A DNA stretch of 64,000 nt from the NCBI GenBank assembly GCA_017354895.1, contig CP071494.1:3658001-3722000 (forward strand). The letters run 5' to 3'. A model generated the notes under the pieces. The model was not told where the DNA came from. It did no database searches and saw nothing but the letters and a program-made list of their open reading frames with translations. Below, in pieces: positions 33,501 to 45,680 of this stretch (positions within the stretch are counted from its first letter, which is position 1; every line of letters begins with the position of its first letter). The position numbers and the translations under genes are program-made. Source of the DNA: Podospora comata. Lineage: Eukaryota > Ascomycota > Sordariomycetes > Sordariales > Podosporaceae.

Positions 33501-35391
33501 ATAGGTACTCACGAACATTGCTACCAGTCTCCATGTCCACATCACCCCAGATCTTCGCATATGCATTATGCACTGCGGCATTGTGCAGTACTTTCCTGGG
33601 ACTCGGGGATCTTCCGTTACTCAATCACATCCCACAACCTACTAGCGAAAGCGAAAAACCCCAGACCAAACAGCAAAAATTCACCGTGGCATTCCCTCAG
33701 AAACTCAGGTTCCTTCCCATGAAGCCAAGACAGCTCGGGAATATTCTTGACAAACGCCAAGTATTCCAGATAATGAAGCTTGTCCTGTCGAACCCAGGCC
33801 CATCCTCGCCGGCGTTGGAGTCACAACCCTGATCCATGAGTTCGCAGTAGAACAGGGGTGCCGGTACCTGCACGAGGAACATGAGATGGCCAGAGAGAAC
33901 TCCGCCAAGGCTACATACGCTTTCTCTAGAGCTCGGGATAACCTCTGTTCTTTGCTTGCTTGCTTCGATCCTAGCCTGCGCTTTGCTCTTCTTTGCCAAG
34001 ATGACATGACTCTTTCTTTGCAGCTGCTTTATAGGAACTTGCCGAGAAAGCTCCATCATGTGAAAAGTCATGGTGAGAACTGAGGTGACTGGTGACGATC
34101 AAGGATGGGTAAAACTTTAGCTGACACGTGAGCCATGGAGAAAATTACTGATCGGAAATATGCCTATCGCGAGAGTTCCAGATCATGACACAACGACCCC
34201 ATATTCCAACAAGGTGCCTCTAGTATATAAAATCGTTACCTCTCATCCAGAAGGCAGAAGCCTGTGTTCGAGTACTGACATGAAGGCCGGGTATTCACGG
34301 CTTATTATCAGGCAATAACAGGTAGCATGGCATTCACTTTGAGATATGTCCTTGCTGATCTTTCATATCCATCTGATGATCTGATGGGTAGTTTATCCAG
34401 CGTCAGTTCATCGAAACTGCTTTTCATGCTCGGCTTCAATTACAGCCAGGATTTTTACCTGTGAGGATAGCATCGATCCTTGTCATGTCTTTGCTCGGTC
34501 TCACGCTCATTCCATTCCCATCGAAGCCATCAGGCCGTGCGAGAGTGTCGAGTAGCTGCGGAGACATAAAGGGGGGGGTTATCAGTCAACATCCTGTTCA
34601 ACATCCTTAGCCATTCCAGCTTAGAGGTTTGATCAGCCGTTGACTTACAGAGTGGCTGGTTGTTGGGATGACACTGTCCAAACCTTCCCCTCCCCCGTCT
34701 GTGCTCTGGTTAAGTCATCTTTATTTGAGAGAGCGTCTGTCACCTGGCTGACCGTGGAATGCAGGGCATTCTTTCTCATGTACCTGCTCTCATGCTATAG
34801 CTCCAATGTTGGTTCTCTGATCGTTACCACGTTGTCGTCAGGACAGTGAAGCAGTGAAGATGGACGGGCTGTCAGTAAAACGCAGGGCACCTTGAAGTCA
34901 AGAAATATGTACCTATTCCCATGCAATCACTGGCGAGTCTGTGGGTTGGGGGTTGGGGAAAAGACAAATGGTAGTCAAGGCGTTTAGATAGTGCCTCGTT
35001 GTCAGGTTGTTACCGAGGAGATGCTATGCATCTTGGGCGTGGCCAAGACGAGCAGACTGTCAGTGCGGGTGCGTTGATCTGACAGTTCTGACAACTCGGA
35101 CAAGCACGGCCGAATGGGCTTCATTCAAGGTAGGAATTGTGGGCGTCTTTGTTGGTCATGTTTGTAGAAATCACAGAGGAGGTCGGGAGAATGGCAGATC
35201 TAGGTAGCCTCGTATGAGAGAGAAGCACAGGGATATTTTCAGTAGAGTATGGGGAGTTTTGATTTTGATATTCTCCAAGTGTCCTCAGTCTAGGTCCTCC
35301 CATCTCTTCAATATGCCAAAGGAGCCATGTGCTCCTCTCTCGGATACAAAATGACATTACACGGAGTGCGTCGAGGTAACGAACCGGTACT
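30576..35391. other. Gene-poor region upstream of PTR2
   Basis: About 4.8 kb with no recognised gene. Frames near 31122-31538, 31418-32035 and 31833-32264 (minus) have no domain and overlap frames in other phases. The only exon-like signal is the minus-strand candidate at 33617-34071, listed separately. No TE motifs, long repeats or RNA genes were seen. Confidence 0.45.
33617..34071 (-). CDS. Weak candidate: small two-exon gene, function unknown
   Basis: A possible two-exon model (34071-33868 and 33784-33617) would encode 123 residues. The second exon has protein-like texture with a hydrophobic segment: DKLHYLEYLAFVKNIPELSW, then HGKEPEFLRECHGE and FLLFGLGFFAFASRLW, ending in TAA. It follows a CAG acceptor at 33785-33787. 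The proposed donor, CAG then GTACCG, keeps frame, and the 83-bp intron has a normal size but a weak branch site. The first exon is Lys/Gln/Arg-rich without recognisable motifs. A frame on the opposite strand overlaps it. I do not recognise the product; the first exon could be wrong. Confidence 0.28.
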
Positions 35392-35940
35392 TCACATCTT
35401 TCCGACCTGTGCAATATCCTGCCACGCGTCTTTCGGAGCATCCGGCGTTTGTACTGTTGGGGTAGGCCCGCGTTTCCAGTGCTCGAGCTTTTTGATGCGG
35501 TCCTCTAGCTGAAAACGCACCCAACCGTTAGCTATCAAAGCATGTCTTGCCTAAGGTAAGTGCATGAATATGCATCACCCAGTCACTTGCAAGGCAAGTG
35601 GTGGGTTTCGGAGCAGACTGGGGCGGTCGTTGTAAAAAGAAAAAAGAAAAAAAAAAAAAAAGAACTATTCACCCACTTTCGGGAGTGAATGTTGGAGCCA
35701 ATGTTCGACTGCGGATAACCTGTTCGCTGTGTTTTTGTCCCTCTTCAGCCTGTCCGTCTCTTTTTCCGCTCTCCCGATTCTATCCTTCGCCAATGCCTCC
35801 CAGAATTTTTTGTTGAAATCGTCCCTCTCCCTCTCCCTTCTGTCCTGGTTTCTCTTCCTCTTGTAGACATCGACCCCGATGCCGAGAAGCATAGAAAAGA
35901 GGACCAAAACTGGCAGGTAGGGTCTGACGGATTCAAACAT
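35392..35940 (-). CDS. Small membrane-anchored coiled-coil protein, unknown
   Basis: Two exons (35940-35677 and 35508-35392) predict 126 residues. An N-terminal hydrophobic segment, YLPVLVLFSMLLGIGVDVY (about 8-26), should be one membrane anchor. It is followed by a highly charged helix, KRKRNQDRRERERDDFNKKF, continuing to AEKETDRLKRDKNTANR. The splice joins HWLQHSLPK to LEDRIKKLEHWKRG, keeping Leu/Trp spacing of a coiled coil; the C-terminus is DAWQDIAQVGKM. The 168-bp intron starts GTGGGT, a non-ideal donor, and includes a long pyrimidine tract. The start at MFESVRPY places the anchor at the N-terminus; the frame stays open upstream to 36039. An organelle-membrane location is possible but inferred. 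Confidence 0.6.
35636..35662. repeat. A-rich/poly-A tract inside an intron
   Basis: An almost pure A run on the plus strand, which is poly-T on the sense strand of the small membrane protein gene. Its position inside the proposed intron fits an unusual internal polypyrimidine tract. Confidence 0.7.
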
Positions 35941-38217
35941 CTTGGAAATGTATTTTTGAAAGGAGTGTGTATGGATGCCTGGTGTGCCGGGATAGCAATG
36001 ACAACGACTGAGCGAATTGGTTGGGCAGTCTGTGGGCATGCGGGAAATAAGTTTGACGGTGGCAGGATAAATATATATAAGGCTTGAAGGGAAAGAGAGT
36101 AGATTTTTGGGGGTGAAAATTGAATGGTGACCTGCATTGGTTGAAGTTAAATCGCGTTGGTGGCTTGGAAAAACTCCCCATCCCGCGAGGTATCAAAATC
36201 TGAACGAAAGAAACAAGACTGACATGGAATCACCGCCTGGAAAATAATCAACACGGTACTCGACTGTTGTTCGAGGCTCCCTGACCATCTTGAGGGCCTT
36301 ATTTTCGAGTAGCAACCTCCTCTTCAAATACATGGCATGGGCACGCACATGGAAACTATCACTGCGAACAGTGGCGCAATGTAAACAACGACGTGTATGC
36401 CAGGCGGGCAGACATGCTGGATCTCACAATCGGTTTGAAACAAGAATGGGGAAGAGTTCATGTCCAGTCAGAATTCCATATGTTCCATAAATCAAGCTAG
36501 GCCGGTGTTTCGCTTCAGGGCTTACAAAATTTCTGTTTGCCCTACCAGCGTCATGAAACACTGAATTGGCGTGCGAGTTATTCGTTGTCGGTCTCACCTA
36601 ATAAGCACTCACTTTTCACAAGTCACCAAGCCATGTTTGTAAGGCTGAAGCCATATTCGTTGCGGATGATTTCCATCGCAGCAACTCATTCCGAGTTTGA
36701 GCAGCCCAAGGAGGTGACACGAAGCCATAAAATCAGGGCTCATTATGACTGGGAAGACTGGGATGATATCCCCACTCGGAAACCCAGGTGCAAGAAGAAA
36801 TCTGTAACACAGACAGCGGTCATCAACTAGGCGTGACCTGTACTGTCAGCCGGGCAAGCGCAGAAAAACCTCGGCCAACGACAGAGGCTTCGGACTGAGA
36901 AAGCGAAAGTTGTATTTCTGGAAGATGATCTGCATCCTGAATATCTGAGATCTGGGAAGAGAGCATCAATGAATAAGGCGTGTTGGTGAGTTCTATTCTT
37001 AACAAGCCAGTGCGTAGGCGGCAGTGTTGTAGGTAGAGCGAACTAGAAGGCTCTTCGAAACCGACCAACTGAGACGCGTACATAGTAGAGTCCACAATGA
37101 AACTTTTGACAGACGAAGCTTTGCTGACTGGTCGGGAGAGGCCGTGAAGGGGCGAGGAAGCTTGGGTCCGGCACTGTGTGTACGTACCTGATCTAAAGAT
37201 TCTCTAGTGACGGGGTGTATCTTCAAGCTGGAGTTGCTGGAGGCCGGTTTGAGATGGCCTGAGACAGTTACTACCCTCAGAGAGGCTTGTCTTTGTTGGT
37301 CTGACCCGAGACGTTGGAAACGGCCCAGGTTCTTGTGGCCCAGCGGGTTGTTGGACTGCTACTTTCCCCGCCCCCATAAGCAACAGCTTTCCCGGTCTGA
37401 GGTGAGCGAGTCCCGGATTCCACTTGAGTCCAGAACTTTGCTGCGTTGCAACGGTCTGAAGCTTATTAAGTGGGGCGTTTCTATGTTACGTCAGCGCCCA
37501 GGCACACCCGTTGGCGGGGTGTGACCAACAACCTTCACCCACTGACAGGTTTATCACGATTATAGTCAAATATTTCGAAGTCGTTTTCGACCAATGCCTT
37601 TCTCATTCAGGAACGCAGCATTGCAAACCACAGGGCTCATCATGTTGATCCGTGCTTACAAGTGTTTGGTAACGGATCTCCGTTCAGTGTTTCTGGCCAC
37701 ACTCGCCATGCTCCAAACCCGTCGGCTAGGAAACTGTCACGGGCCGTTGGGATGAGCTTTTCGCAGGGCTCAGACTTGGACTCATCCGATGAACTCACCC
37801 CTGGCCTTAGCTCACCGGCCTCCTTCGAAGAATGTCCCCTCGCAGCCTCTAGGCTAGCGTTGGTGGTCGGTCTGCAAGACCACCGACCTGCCGCCTAGAT
37901 GGGGACCTGCTTCTTCTACGCCGATCTCACAAGGCGCGTTCCTCATAGCACACACAGTACCGTCAATAAGCTTCCAGCTGGCTGGGTGATGTTGCCGCTC
38001 GATCTTTTTTCTTCTCAATTTCCTTCTGACGTATGATCTCGTCTTCTTTAATCAGAGATATATTTCTCCGGCATTTCTGGCCACTTTCGTTTGTGACACG
38101 CAGGTTACATCTCTCGCTTGTATACCTTATCTATTTGACCCTTCACACCACACTCACTTCAATCTTTGTTTCATTGCACCTTGACTCCAAAGTATAACAG
38201 ACACCTACCATCGAACC
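35941..38217. promoter_or_regulatory. Divergent intergenic region
   Basis: About 2.3 kb between the start of the small membrane protein gene (minus) and that of the DUF3405-like gene (plus). A plus-strand frame at 36537-36830 ends with YDWEDWDDIPTRKPRCKKK but has no family features and no supporting exon structure. The final 250 bp are CT-rich, fitting a leader. No other feature seen. Confidence 0.45.
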
Positions 38218-40607
38218 ATGGGGCCGCCCTCCTTCCTTATGAGGAGCAAATCTGACGATTCCTTCTTGAGCATACTTTCCACCAAAGAGGAGAAGTCGCT
38301 TCTTCCAGCGCCAGTACACCGAAAACCAAAAATAAGAGTACGAACGCTTCTAGGCCATTGCTTATATCGTAGGGTGATATTATGGACTGCCGGCATTCTA
38401 TTTCTCTTATGCTTAGCGCTTTCATTACCAGGGGGTCGCCAACGCCGCCAAAGGCTGATGGAGTTGGTGGACTTGAGCCATCAGGATGTGAGAAGCAGCG
38501 GTGGTGAGGGTGAAGCACCAACAGTTGCCAAGGACACAGAGGGTGTGGTTTTTGTGGTCTCCGCGGGAGATGCGCCACAGGTTCAAGTTCAGGGGGAGCA
38601 CATGCCGACCTGGTTGCGATTTAGACAGTGAGTACTCCCAGGAACAGAGGAAACATGTTGATTGCGACTTGGCGCTAACGTTCCACCAGCCTTGACGGTT
38701 TCTTCAATGGTCTCAAAGCCCTAGTGCCAGCAAATGAACACATACCGGAGTATCCCAGGAAGCCGGGTGAGGCGTCACCGTTCCCACTCACGCTATCTTA
38801 CACCGGCTTGCCGACCCCGACGCCCTATATATCTCAACCTGACTATGAATCGCCGGAATACATCTCCCAGTACCACGCCGTCGAAAAATGTTACCTCGAC
38901 AAGGAACGGAGGATTCCGGTTCCCAATCTGTATGCTTACAATGGCGTTGTCCAAGGCCAGCCAGAACCCGCCATGGGCTCACGCAACTTACTGGGACTTC
39001 GTGACGATGTTTGCTTTGACAGATTCGGTCGATACGGGCCTTATGGCCTTGGATATAGCTTTGATGAGGGAGGTGCATTTGTTGGCACTGACACAGAGCA
39101 GGAAGGCAGCAGTACGGTTTGGGAAAAGACGGGCAAAATTAACTATGAAAACATGGACTGGGGCGATGCCCAGACGCGCTGCTACGAATCGAACAAGAAG
39201 CGCTTCGCCGACCCAGCAGCACCAACAAAAACTGCAGCAGTTTCAGACCAACTTCATCAACGGTCATTTTTGCGCAACGAGCGGCAGAAGATCCCCCGGA
39301 CGGCCGTAGTCATCAGGGCCTATGTTGGGTTTCAGTGGACGCAACACAACATCTTGAACTTCCGGGCCCTGATATCTGAACTGGCGCTCAAATCCGGCGG
39401 CGAATACGCCGTACACTTCCTACTCCACGTGCGCAACAATAACGAGGCCATCTGGGCCGACCCCATGACGGCCCAGCGCATCCTGGACGAGAACATTCCC
39501 CAAGAGTTTCACGGTCTCTGCACGCTATGGTCGGAAGCCCAAATGCGCCTCTACTACCCAGGAAAGTTCGGGGGCAGCTTCCAGAATCCCAGCGGTGGTG
39601 ATATTCATGGTGTTTACCGCAGCGCCCATTTCCCTCTGCAGCACTTCGCCATGCAGCACCCCGAGTATGAATACTTTTGGAACTGGGAACTCGACATGCG
39701 CTGGTTAGGGAATTACTATGAGCTCTTTGATCGCCTCAGTGCCTGGGCCAAGGAACAACCCCGTAACGAACTGTGGGAGCGCTCTGCCAAATACTACATC
39801 CCTTCCTACCACGGCTCTTGGGAGAACTTTACCTCCTTGGTGCATAATGAGACCTTGAACAGCGGACGCGAGGCTACCTACGGTCCAGTTCAGTTCCCCG
39901 GCCGCCAACCCCTCCGATCAGAACTCCGAGGCGAGAGCTTCATGCCCTCCAATTGCGATCCAAACGACAAATCCGACACCGAGTGCGGCAAAGGCGAAGA
40001 AGCCGATCTCATCACTCTGAACCCGCTATTCGACACGGAGCACTCGGGCTGGGTCTTTTCAACGGATGTCACAGGATATAAGCGCTCCTTGCCTCTGCCT
40101 CCGAGAAGATGTAGCATCATCACCGCTAGCCGGCTCTCCCGTAGATTGCTGAACACCATGCACGAGGAGACCTGGAGACTGAAGCACACCATGTTTGCCG
40201 AGATGTACCCCGCCACTATGGCACTTCACCACGGGTTGAAGGCCGTCTATGCCCCTCACCCTGTTTACTTGGACCGAGAGTGGGAGATTGAAGCGATTGA
40301 CAAGGCCTTCAACGGCGGGAGGGATCACACTGCTGGCGGGCACGGTTCTCCGTTTGACTTGAACAACGAGCATAATCACAAGGGGAGCAGCTGGTACTAC
40401 AATAGTGAGTTTGCCGGCTTGCTTTGGAGGAGGTGGTTGGGGTATGCGCAGTTTGATGGCCGGGGAAGCAATGGTGGACGGTCAGGGGAAGGGCAATTGA
40501 GGGGTGGGAAAGAGGAAGAGGAGAGGGCGGCTGGGACGGGCAGGTTGTGCTTGAGGAGCATGTTGGTTCATCCTATCAAGTGGGAGCATCCTAGTGAGCT
40601 GGATTGA
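38218..40607 (+). CDS. DUF3405-type type II membrane protein, glycosyltransferase-like
   Basis: Two exons (38218-38627, 38690-40607) encode 775 residues. The architecture fits the fungal DUF3405 family as I remember it: a basic N-terminal cytosolic part, one signal anchor at about 53-70 (VILWTAGILFLLCLALSL), then a large lumenal domain. Recognisable lumenal stretches are RTAVVIRAYVGFQWTQHNIL, EYAVHFLLHVRNN, HFAMQHPEYEYFWNWELDMR and a late block SSWYYNSEFAGLLWRRW. WELDMRW could hold an acidic nucleotide-sugar or metal site like the DxD of glycosyltransferases. Cysteines in GTDTEQ-distal regions and SNCDPN...TECGKGEE suggest disulfides. Activity in the family is unproven to my knowledge; Golgi location and sugar transfer are inferred. 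The splice joins LRFRH to LDGFFNG cleanly. Confidence 0.85.
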
Positions 40608-42633
40608 GTTCCCAGAGCAGCATGTTTGGAGTCTTTTTTTTTTTGATAAGGCGGGGAAGGGAGTGGCAAAAGGCTGGTTGAACCTTCGCTGTTGGGATAT
40701 CCGGTAATAAGGGCTGCATAATTGGGTGGACAGGTGGCATAAAAGTAGCATTTTTTGCGGTCGTGTTTGATAAATGTATATGCTTCTTTCTTTCTTTCTT
40801 TTGTTAACAAGCTAGCCTTAGTTTTGATAGGCATTGAAGCAATGTTTTCTTCCAATCGTGAAGTTGTCTAAGCAGCAGTGCTAGTGTTACCGTCTGATAT
40901 CTGGGTCGGGTTGCGGCCGGCCACCGCCATAAATGGTCTGGGCCGCCTTGTGTCTCGGGAGATATAAAATTGGCCTTGTTGCTGTTGGCAGGCAGGCAAA
41001 GGCACAGAAGGGTTGACATGTTTCAGGCCTCACAATGCACGATGCTTTTCAAATTAAATTTAGTGATAGATGAGGGCGGCAAAATGGAAGGCAAACTTTC
41101 CAAAGAAAAGAGATTTCTTGATGTTGCACAAAACCTGGATCGCCAAGTACTTATACGATATGCAGAGTCCCTATGACAGAGATCAAGAGATATGCACCTC
41201 CGGCTGGGTCCTGTCAGCGGCGGCCCCGGAGGTCGGTGGTTCTTTCATCCCTGTCAGAATCCAAACCCAAGCCACTTCCGGAGCTCCCCCACGCTTTTCT
41301 GGTTCGCTGACGGCAGTGGGTGACAGCCGAGTTGTCAGTGCGAACGGACGGGGGAGAGAAAGGCTGGATGGGATGGATGGCACGGATGCAATGGGGGTGG
41401 TCATGTGCTCAATTAACGCCCGTATGATGTGCATATTCGGTTAACTGTGGGATCACCAGGAGAGAAGAGGTTTTTTTTGGCTCCTGTTGAAGGTTTGCTG
41501 AATGGATGGATGGATCATGGTGAGGCTTTTGAAAGTTTTAAGTCTTTGGTCGGATGATGACCACCCCGCTTTCTTCCAGGGCGATTGGAACCGTGGGGTA
41601 AGCCTCTGGGGAGCGGCGAATGGGGTTGGGTAACGGTGTTAGTAGTGATTGCTCTAAAAAAATGAACAGATGGTGAACAGACAGATGAAGGCGTCCCCGG
41701 ACTGTGAATAGAGATTGTCCGGCCGAAGCCGAGTCCGTTGGGTTTGTCATTGCTTGTCTCGAAGATATTGGCACATGTCAGATACCGAAACCCAATGATG
41801 GATATGGCTGCAGTGCTTCGTCATTGTGGACCCTGCTACCACTTTAACACTTTCGACTTGCCCTCCTCCACTGTTTTCAATCCACAGTGACATCGACGTC
41901 GATTTCAAGGGAACACAGCATCAGGGGCATCCATCGAGGTGCAAGGTGACGCACAACAAAGAAGACCACCCCACCGGGTGTTCGCCCAAAGGGTACACGG
42001 GACGAGGTTGGCGCAAGGCTGAAGACGCCCTCATATCCAGCTGAGGAAAACTAGATACAGATAGATAATGCATTCTATAACTGAGGCTTTATCTACTGCA
42101 CCTTGGTGGTTTAGTGGCTGCTTTTTTTTCGATGACCCCGTGATCGCAGTGTTGGGACTCCCAATTTCGGACCTCCCCTGGTCGGCGGACAGGGCAGCTG
42201 TGGCACACCCACCTGCATCCGCGCCTGCAGCATAACCACCTCCACCTCCTGCCCGCACACTCCTCAACACCCAACGTAAAGGCCGCCTTGTCTGAGACGC
42301 AACCCTCTCTCAGCAACGCCGCAGCTCTTCTACATCACCTTCCAACCTTATCTCCTTTTCCTCTTTTTTCTTGTTTCCTTAGCCTCTCTGGGATAGAACA
42401 GACAGACGACGACAATCGAGCGAGTTCCTGCAGCAAGACGGCAGCACTCAATCTGTTGTTTTAGCGTTCAGCCACTCGCATCAGAGCCCGAAGCACAAGC
42501 CAGCCCGTCCTTGTTTGCCAGAGCTCCCCCTACCTCACCTTACCTCACTCCTTCCAGCAGAAGCTTGACTTCGTCGTTTGCTCCCGTCCTCTGTAATCCT
42601 TCAGTCCTCGATACTCAAACAACGACTGCCATC
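40608..42633. promoter_or_regulatory. Region upstream of neutral trehalase
   Basis: About 2 kb, holding the 3' end of the DUF3405-like gene and the promoter of the trehalase gene. The last 350 bp are CT-rich with many short CT and CAG tracts, consistent with a long leader. Small frames at 41070-41444 and 42031-42316 have no domain. TTTCTTTCTTTCTTT lies near 40788. Confidence 0.45.
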
Positions 42634-45070
42634 ATGCCTATCATCCCGACCACAGAGATTACACCACCTGCCCCGCCACCGGGCCCTCCCCGAAGCCGGG
42701 GCTCGACCGACGAGGGCGTTTTCGACGATGCCAGGACCTACTACACCGCCGATGAGCGCCATCTGAACACCCGGGCGGGTGCCAGAACCCGCACCTACTC
42801 ACAGGTATTTTCTGCTTGTGCTCATGGAGATGACCAATGTGGCTGACCAGCATTGGGCTGCAACAGAACAGCTTGTTCAAGCAAATGGAGCGGATGGGCC
42901 TGAAGGAGCCTTACCGGAGAGGCAGTCATGGTGAGTATTCTGATATTCCCCAATTTTCGAAACACATTACGAGCTGGTGCTGACAATGCTGTCTCAGACG
43001 AATCCACCATTCCACATTCTCGTCGATTCCTTATTCAAGTCGAACCTACTCTACAGAGCTTGCAGTCACAGGAGGATACCGATGGGAACATGCAAATCAC
43101 CATTGAGGACAATGGTCCCAAGGTTCTTACACTCCGCACTGCGGCGTCCAATGGGCACAACAGATTCGATATTCGAGGTACATACATGTTGTCCAACCTG
43201 CTCCAGGAACTCTCTCTCGCCAAGGAGTACGGCCGCAAGCAGATTATCCTCGATGAGGCCCGCCTGAACGAGAACCCTGTCAACCGTCTTTCGCGAATGA
43301 TTCGTGATCACTTTTGGGAGGGACTCACTCGCCGCATTGATGCCTCCAGCATTGAGATTGCGGCGCGGGATCCCAAGGACTGGACAGACGACCCGAGGCC
43401 ACGCATCTACGTTCCCCGGGGCGCTCCTGAGCAATACGAATACTACACCAAGGTGGCAGAGGAGAGGCCTGAGCTCCGGCTCGATGTGCAGCTCCTGCCA
43501 GAGAAGATTACCCCTGAGCTGGTTCGGGATATGAATTCCAAGCCCGGTCTGCTCGCGGTCGACATGGAGGAGGAAGTCGATCCCAAAACTGGAAAGAAGA
43601 CGCTCAAGGGCCGACCATTCGTCGTGCCAGGAGGTCGCTTCAACGAGCTTTACGGCTGGGACAGCTACATGGAGTCTCTGGGTCTGCTGGTGCACGACAA
43701 GGTCGACTTGGCCAAGTCTATGGTACAGAACTTTTGCTTTTGCATCAAGCACTACGGCAAAATTCTCAATGCCACCCGATCCTACTACCTCTGCCGGTCA
43801 CAACCTCCTTTCCTGACCGACATGGCGCTCCGGGTGTACGACAAGATCAAGCACGAGCCAGGTGCTCTGGAGTTCCTCCGGACATCTATCTTGGCCGCCA
43901 TCAAGGAGTATCACAGCGTATGGGTGGCTGAGCCGCGTTTAGACCCCGTTACCGGTCTTTCACGGTACAGGCCCGAGGGTCTTGGTGTTCCTCCTGAGAC
44001 GGAGGCTGGCCATTTCGTTCATATTTTGGAGCCCTACGTCGAGAAACATGGCTGCACCTTTGAGGAGTTTGTTGAGGGGTACAACAATGGCAAGATCAAG
44101 GAACCCGAGCTCGACAACTACTTTATGCACGATCGTGCTGTCCGTGAGTCGGGCCACGATACGACTTACCGTTTTGAGGGTTGCTGTGCCGACCTTGCCA
44201 CGATCGACTTGAACTCTCTTCTCTTCAAATACGAAACGGACATTGCGCGCACCATCCGAAATGTGTTCCACGACAAGCTTGTCATTCCTGCTGAGTATTG
44301 CGTGGGCAATATGGAGCCCAACCACGTCGAGGCGTCTGCTATCTGGGACCGCCGCGCCAAGCGGAGAAAGTTGGCCATTGACAAGTACCTTTGGAACGAG
44401 CAGGAGGGTATGTATTTTGACTACGACACTGCGAACCGCAAGCAGTGCTCGTACGAAAGCGCAACGACCTTTTGGGCACTGTGGGCTGGTGTTGCCAGCC
44501 CCAAGCAGGCCGCAGCCATGGTCACCAAAGCCCTTCCCAAGTTCGAGGCTGTGGGTGGCTTGCTGTCCGGTACTGAGGAGAGTCGTGGTGAGATTGGCCT
44601 GGAGCGACCTAACAGACAATGGGATTATCCCTATGGCTGGGCGCCACAGCAGATTTTGGCGTGGACGGGGTTGTATCGGTACAGCTTCACAGAAGAGGCC
44701 GAGAGACTGGCGTACAAGTGGCTGTTCATGATTACAAAGGCGTTTGTTGACTTCAATGGGGTGGTGGTGGAGAAGTACGACGTGACAAGGCCTATTGATC
44801 CGCACAGAGTGGACGCCGAGTATGGAAATCAGGGGCTGGACTTTAAGGGTGTTGCCAAGGAGGGGTGAGTTCTGATTCTTCCATGTTGGGGTGCTGAGTA
44901 TAATGACTAACAAAATGATTAGATTCGGCTGGGTCAACGCGAGTTATGTGTACGGCCTACAGATTGTCAATGCTCACATGCGGAGAGCCCTGGGAACGCT
45001 CACGCCGTATGAGACTTTTATCAGGGCCGTGGAGGAGAATAGGGCAAAAGCATTGGCGGAGTTGGTGTAA
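42634..45070 (+). CDS. Neutral trehalase (GH37), cytosolic, PKA- and calcium-regulated type
   Basis: Four exons (42634-42804, 42867-42930, 42998-44864, 44923-45070) encode 749 residues, the family's usual size. The enzyme hydrolyses cytosolic trehalose to two glucoses when cells leave stress or spores germinate. There is no signal peptide. The regulatory N-terminus has RRGS (74-77), a protein kinase A site with Ser77, and a calcium-binding loop beginning DTDGNMQIT (105-113) and continuing to IED (114-116). The catalytic GH37 domain shows both trehalase signatures, [14 protein letters not shown] (289-302) and [10 protein letters not shown] (619-628). The small second exon (64 nt) carries the PKA site. 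The last splice joins VAKEG to [11 protein letters not shown]. Yeast counterparts are NTH1/NTH2. PKA control is known for the family and inferred here from the site. Confidence 0.96.
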
Positions 45071-45680
45071 ATTCTTTAATTGTCAACAATAAGAATGGAA
45101 AGAGAGGAGGGAGCAATGGATGGGTTTTGGGGAAGAGAAAAGACGACTAGAAATTGTAGAAAGTTGCATACCTATCCTAAAATGAAGATATCCCAGAAGA
45201 GACCACCGGTATTGGCAGAGTGGCGATGATCCAGCAAGGGTTTTGGTTGTGGTCGGTGAAATGATGAGAATGGAGGCATGATGGCAAGCGTGAGAGGACA
45301 TGAGACAGCCTGGTGGACAGTGAAGTGGATGTTAACTGAGGGTCCAAGGTGCTTTGCACAATGTCAACACCTAAAGTTATTTCAAAGGGTATTGCTTCCT
45401 AAAGAGAGCTTGATGGTATAGTAGGGGTGTTATGTGAAACGGACATTGGAGATGTATTCAAGCCTCTCGAAGAGGTCTTCTTGTCAGGATGTATTGTGAG
45501 CTTGATAGTTTCTATCTTTCAAAAGCTTCCTCTAAGTCATTTCACATCTCTCTCTTGTTTGCTCGGTGCTTTACCTTTATAGCTCCTATCTAGCTATATC
45601 TTGACACCTTGCGGCCTCCACTCTGTCCAGATGCACCATGGCCTCTTCATCTTCCATCCCATCATTATATAAATATCATT

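Noticed and set aside
43960-44937. Long minus-strand frame (325 codons) opposite the trehalase exon
   Set aside because: It mirrors the strongly codon-biased trehalase exon, has no family features and arises from third-base bias.
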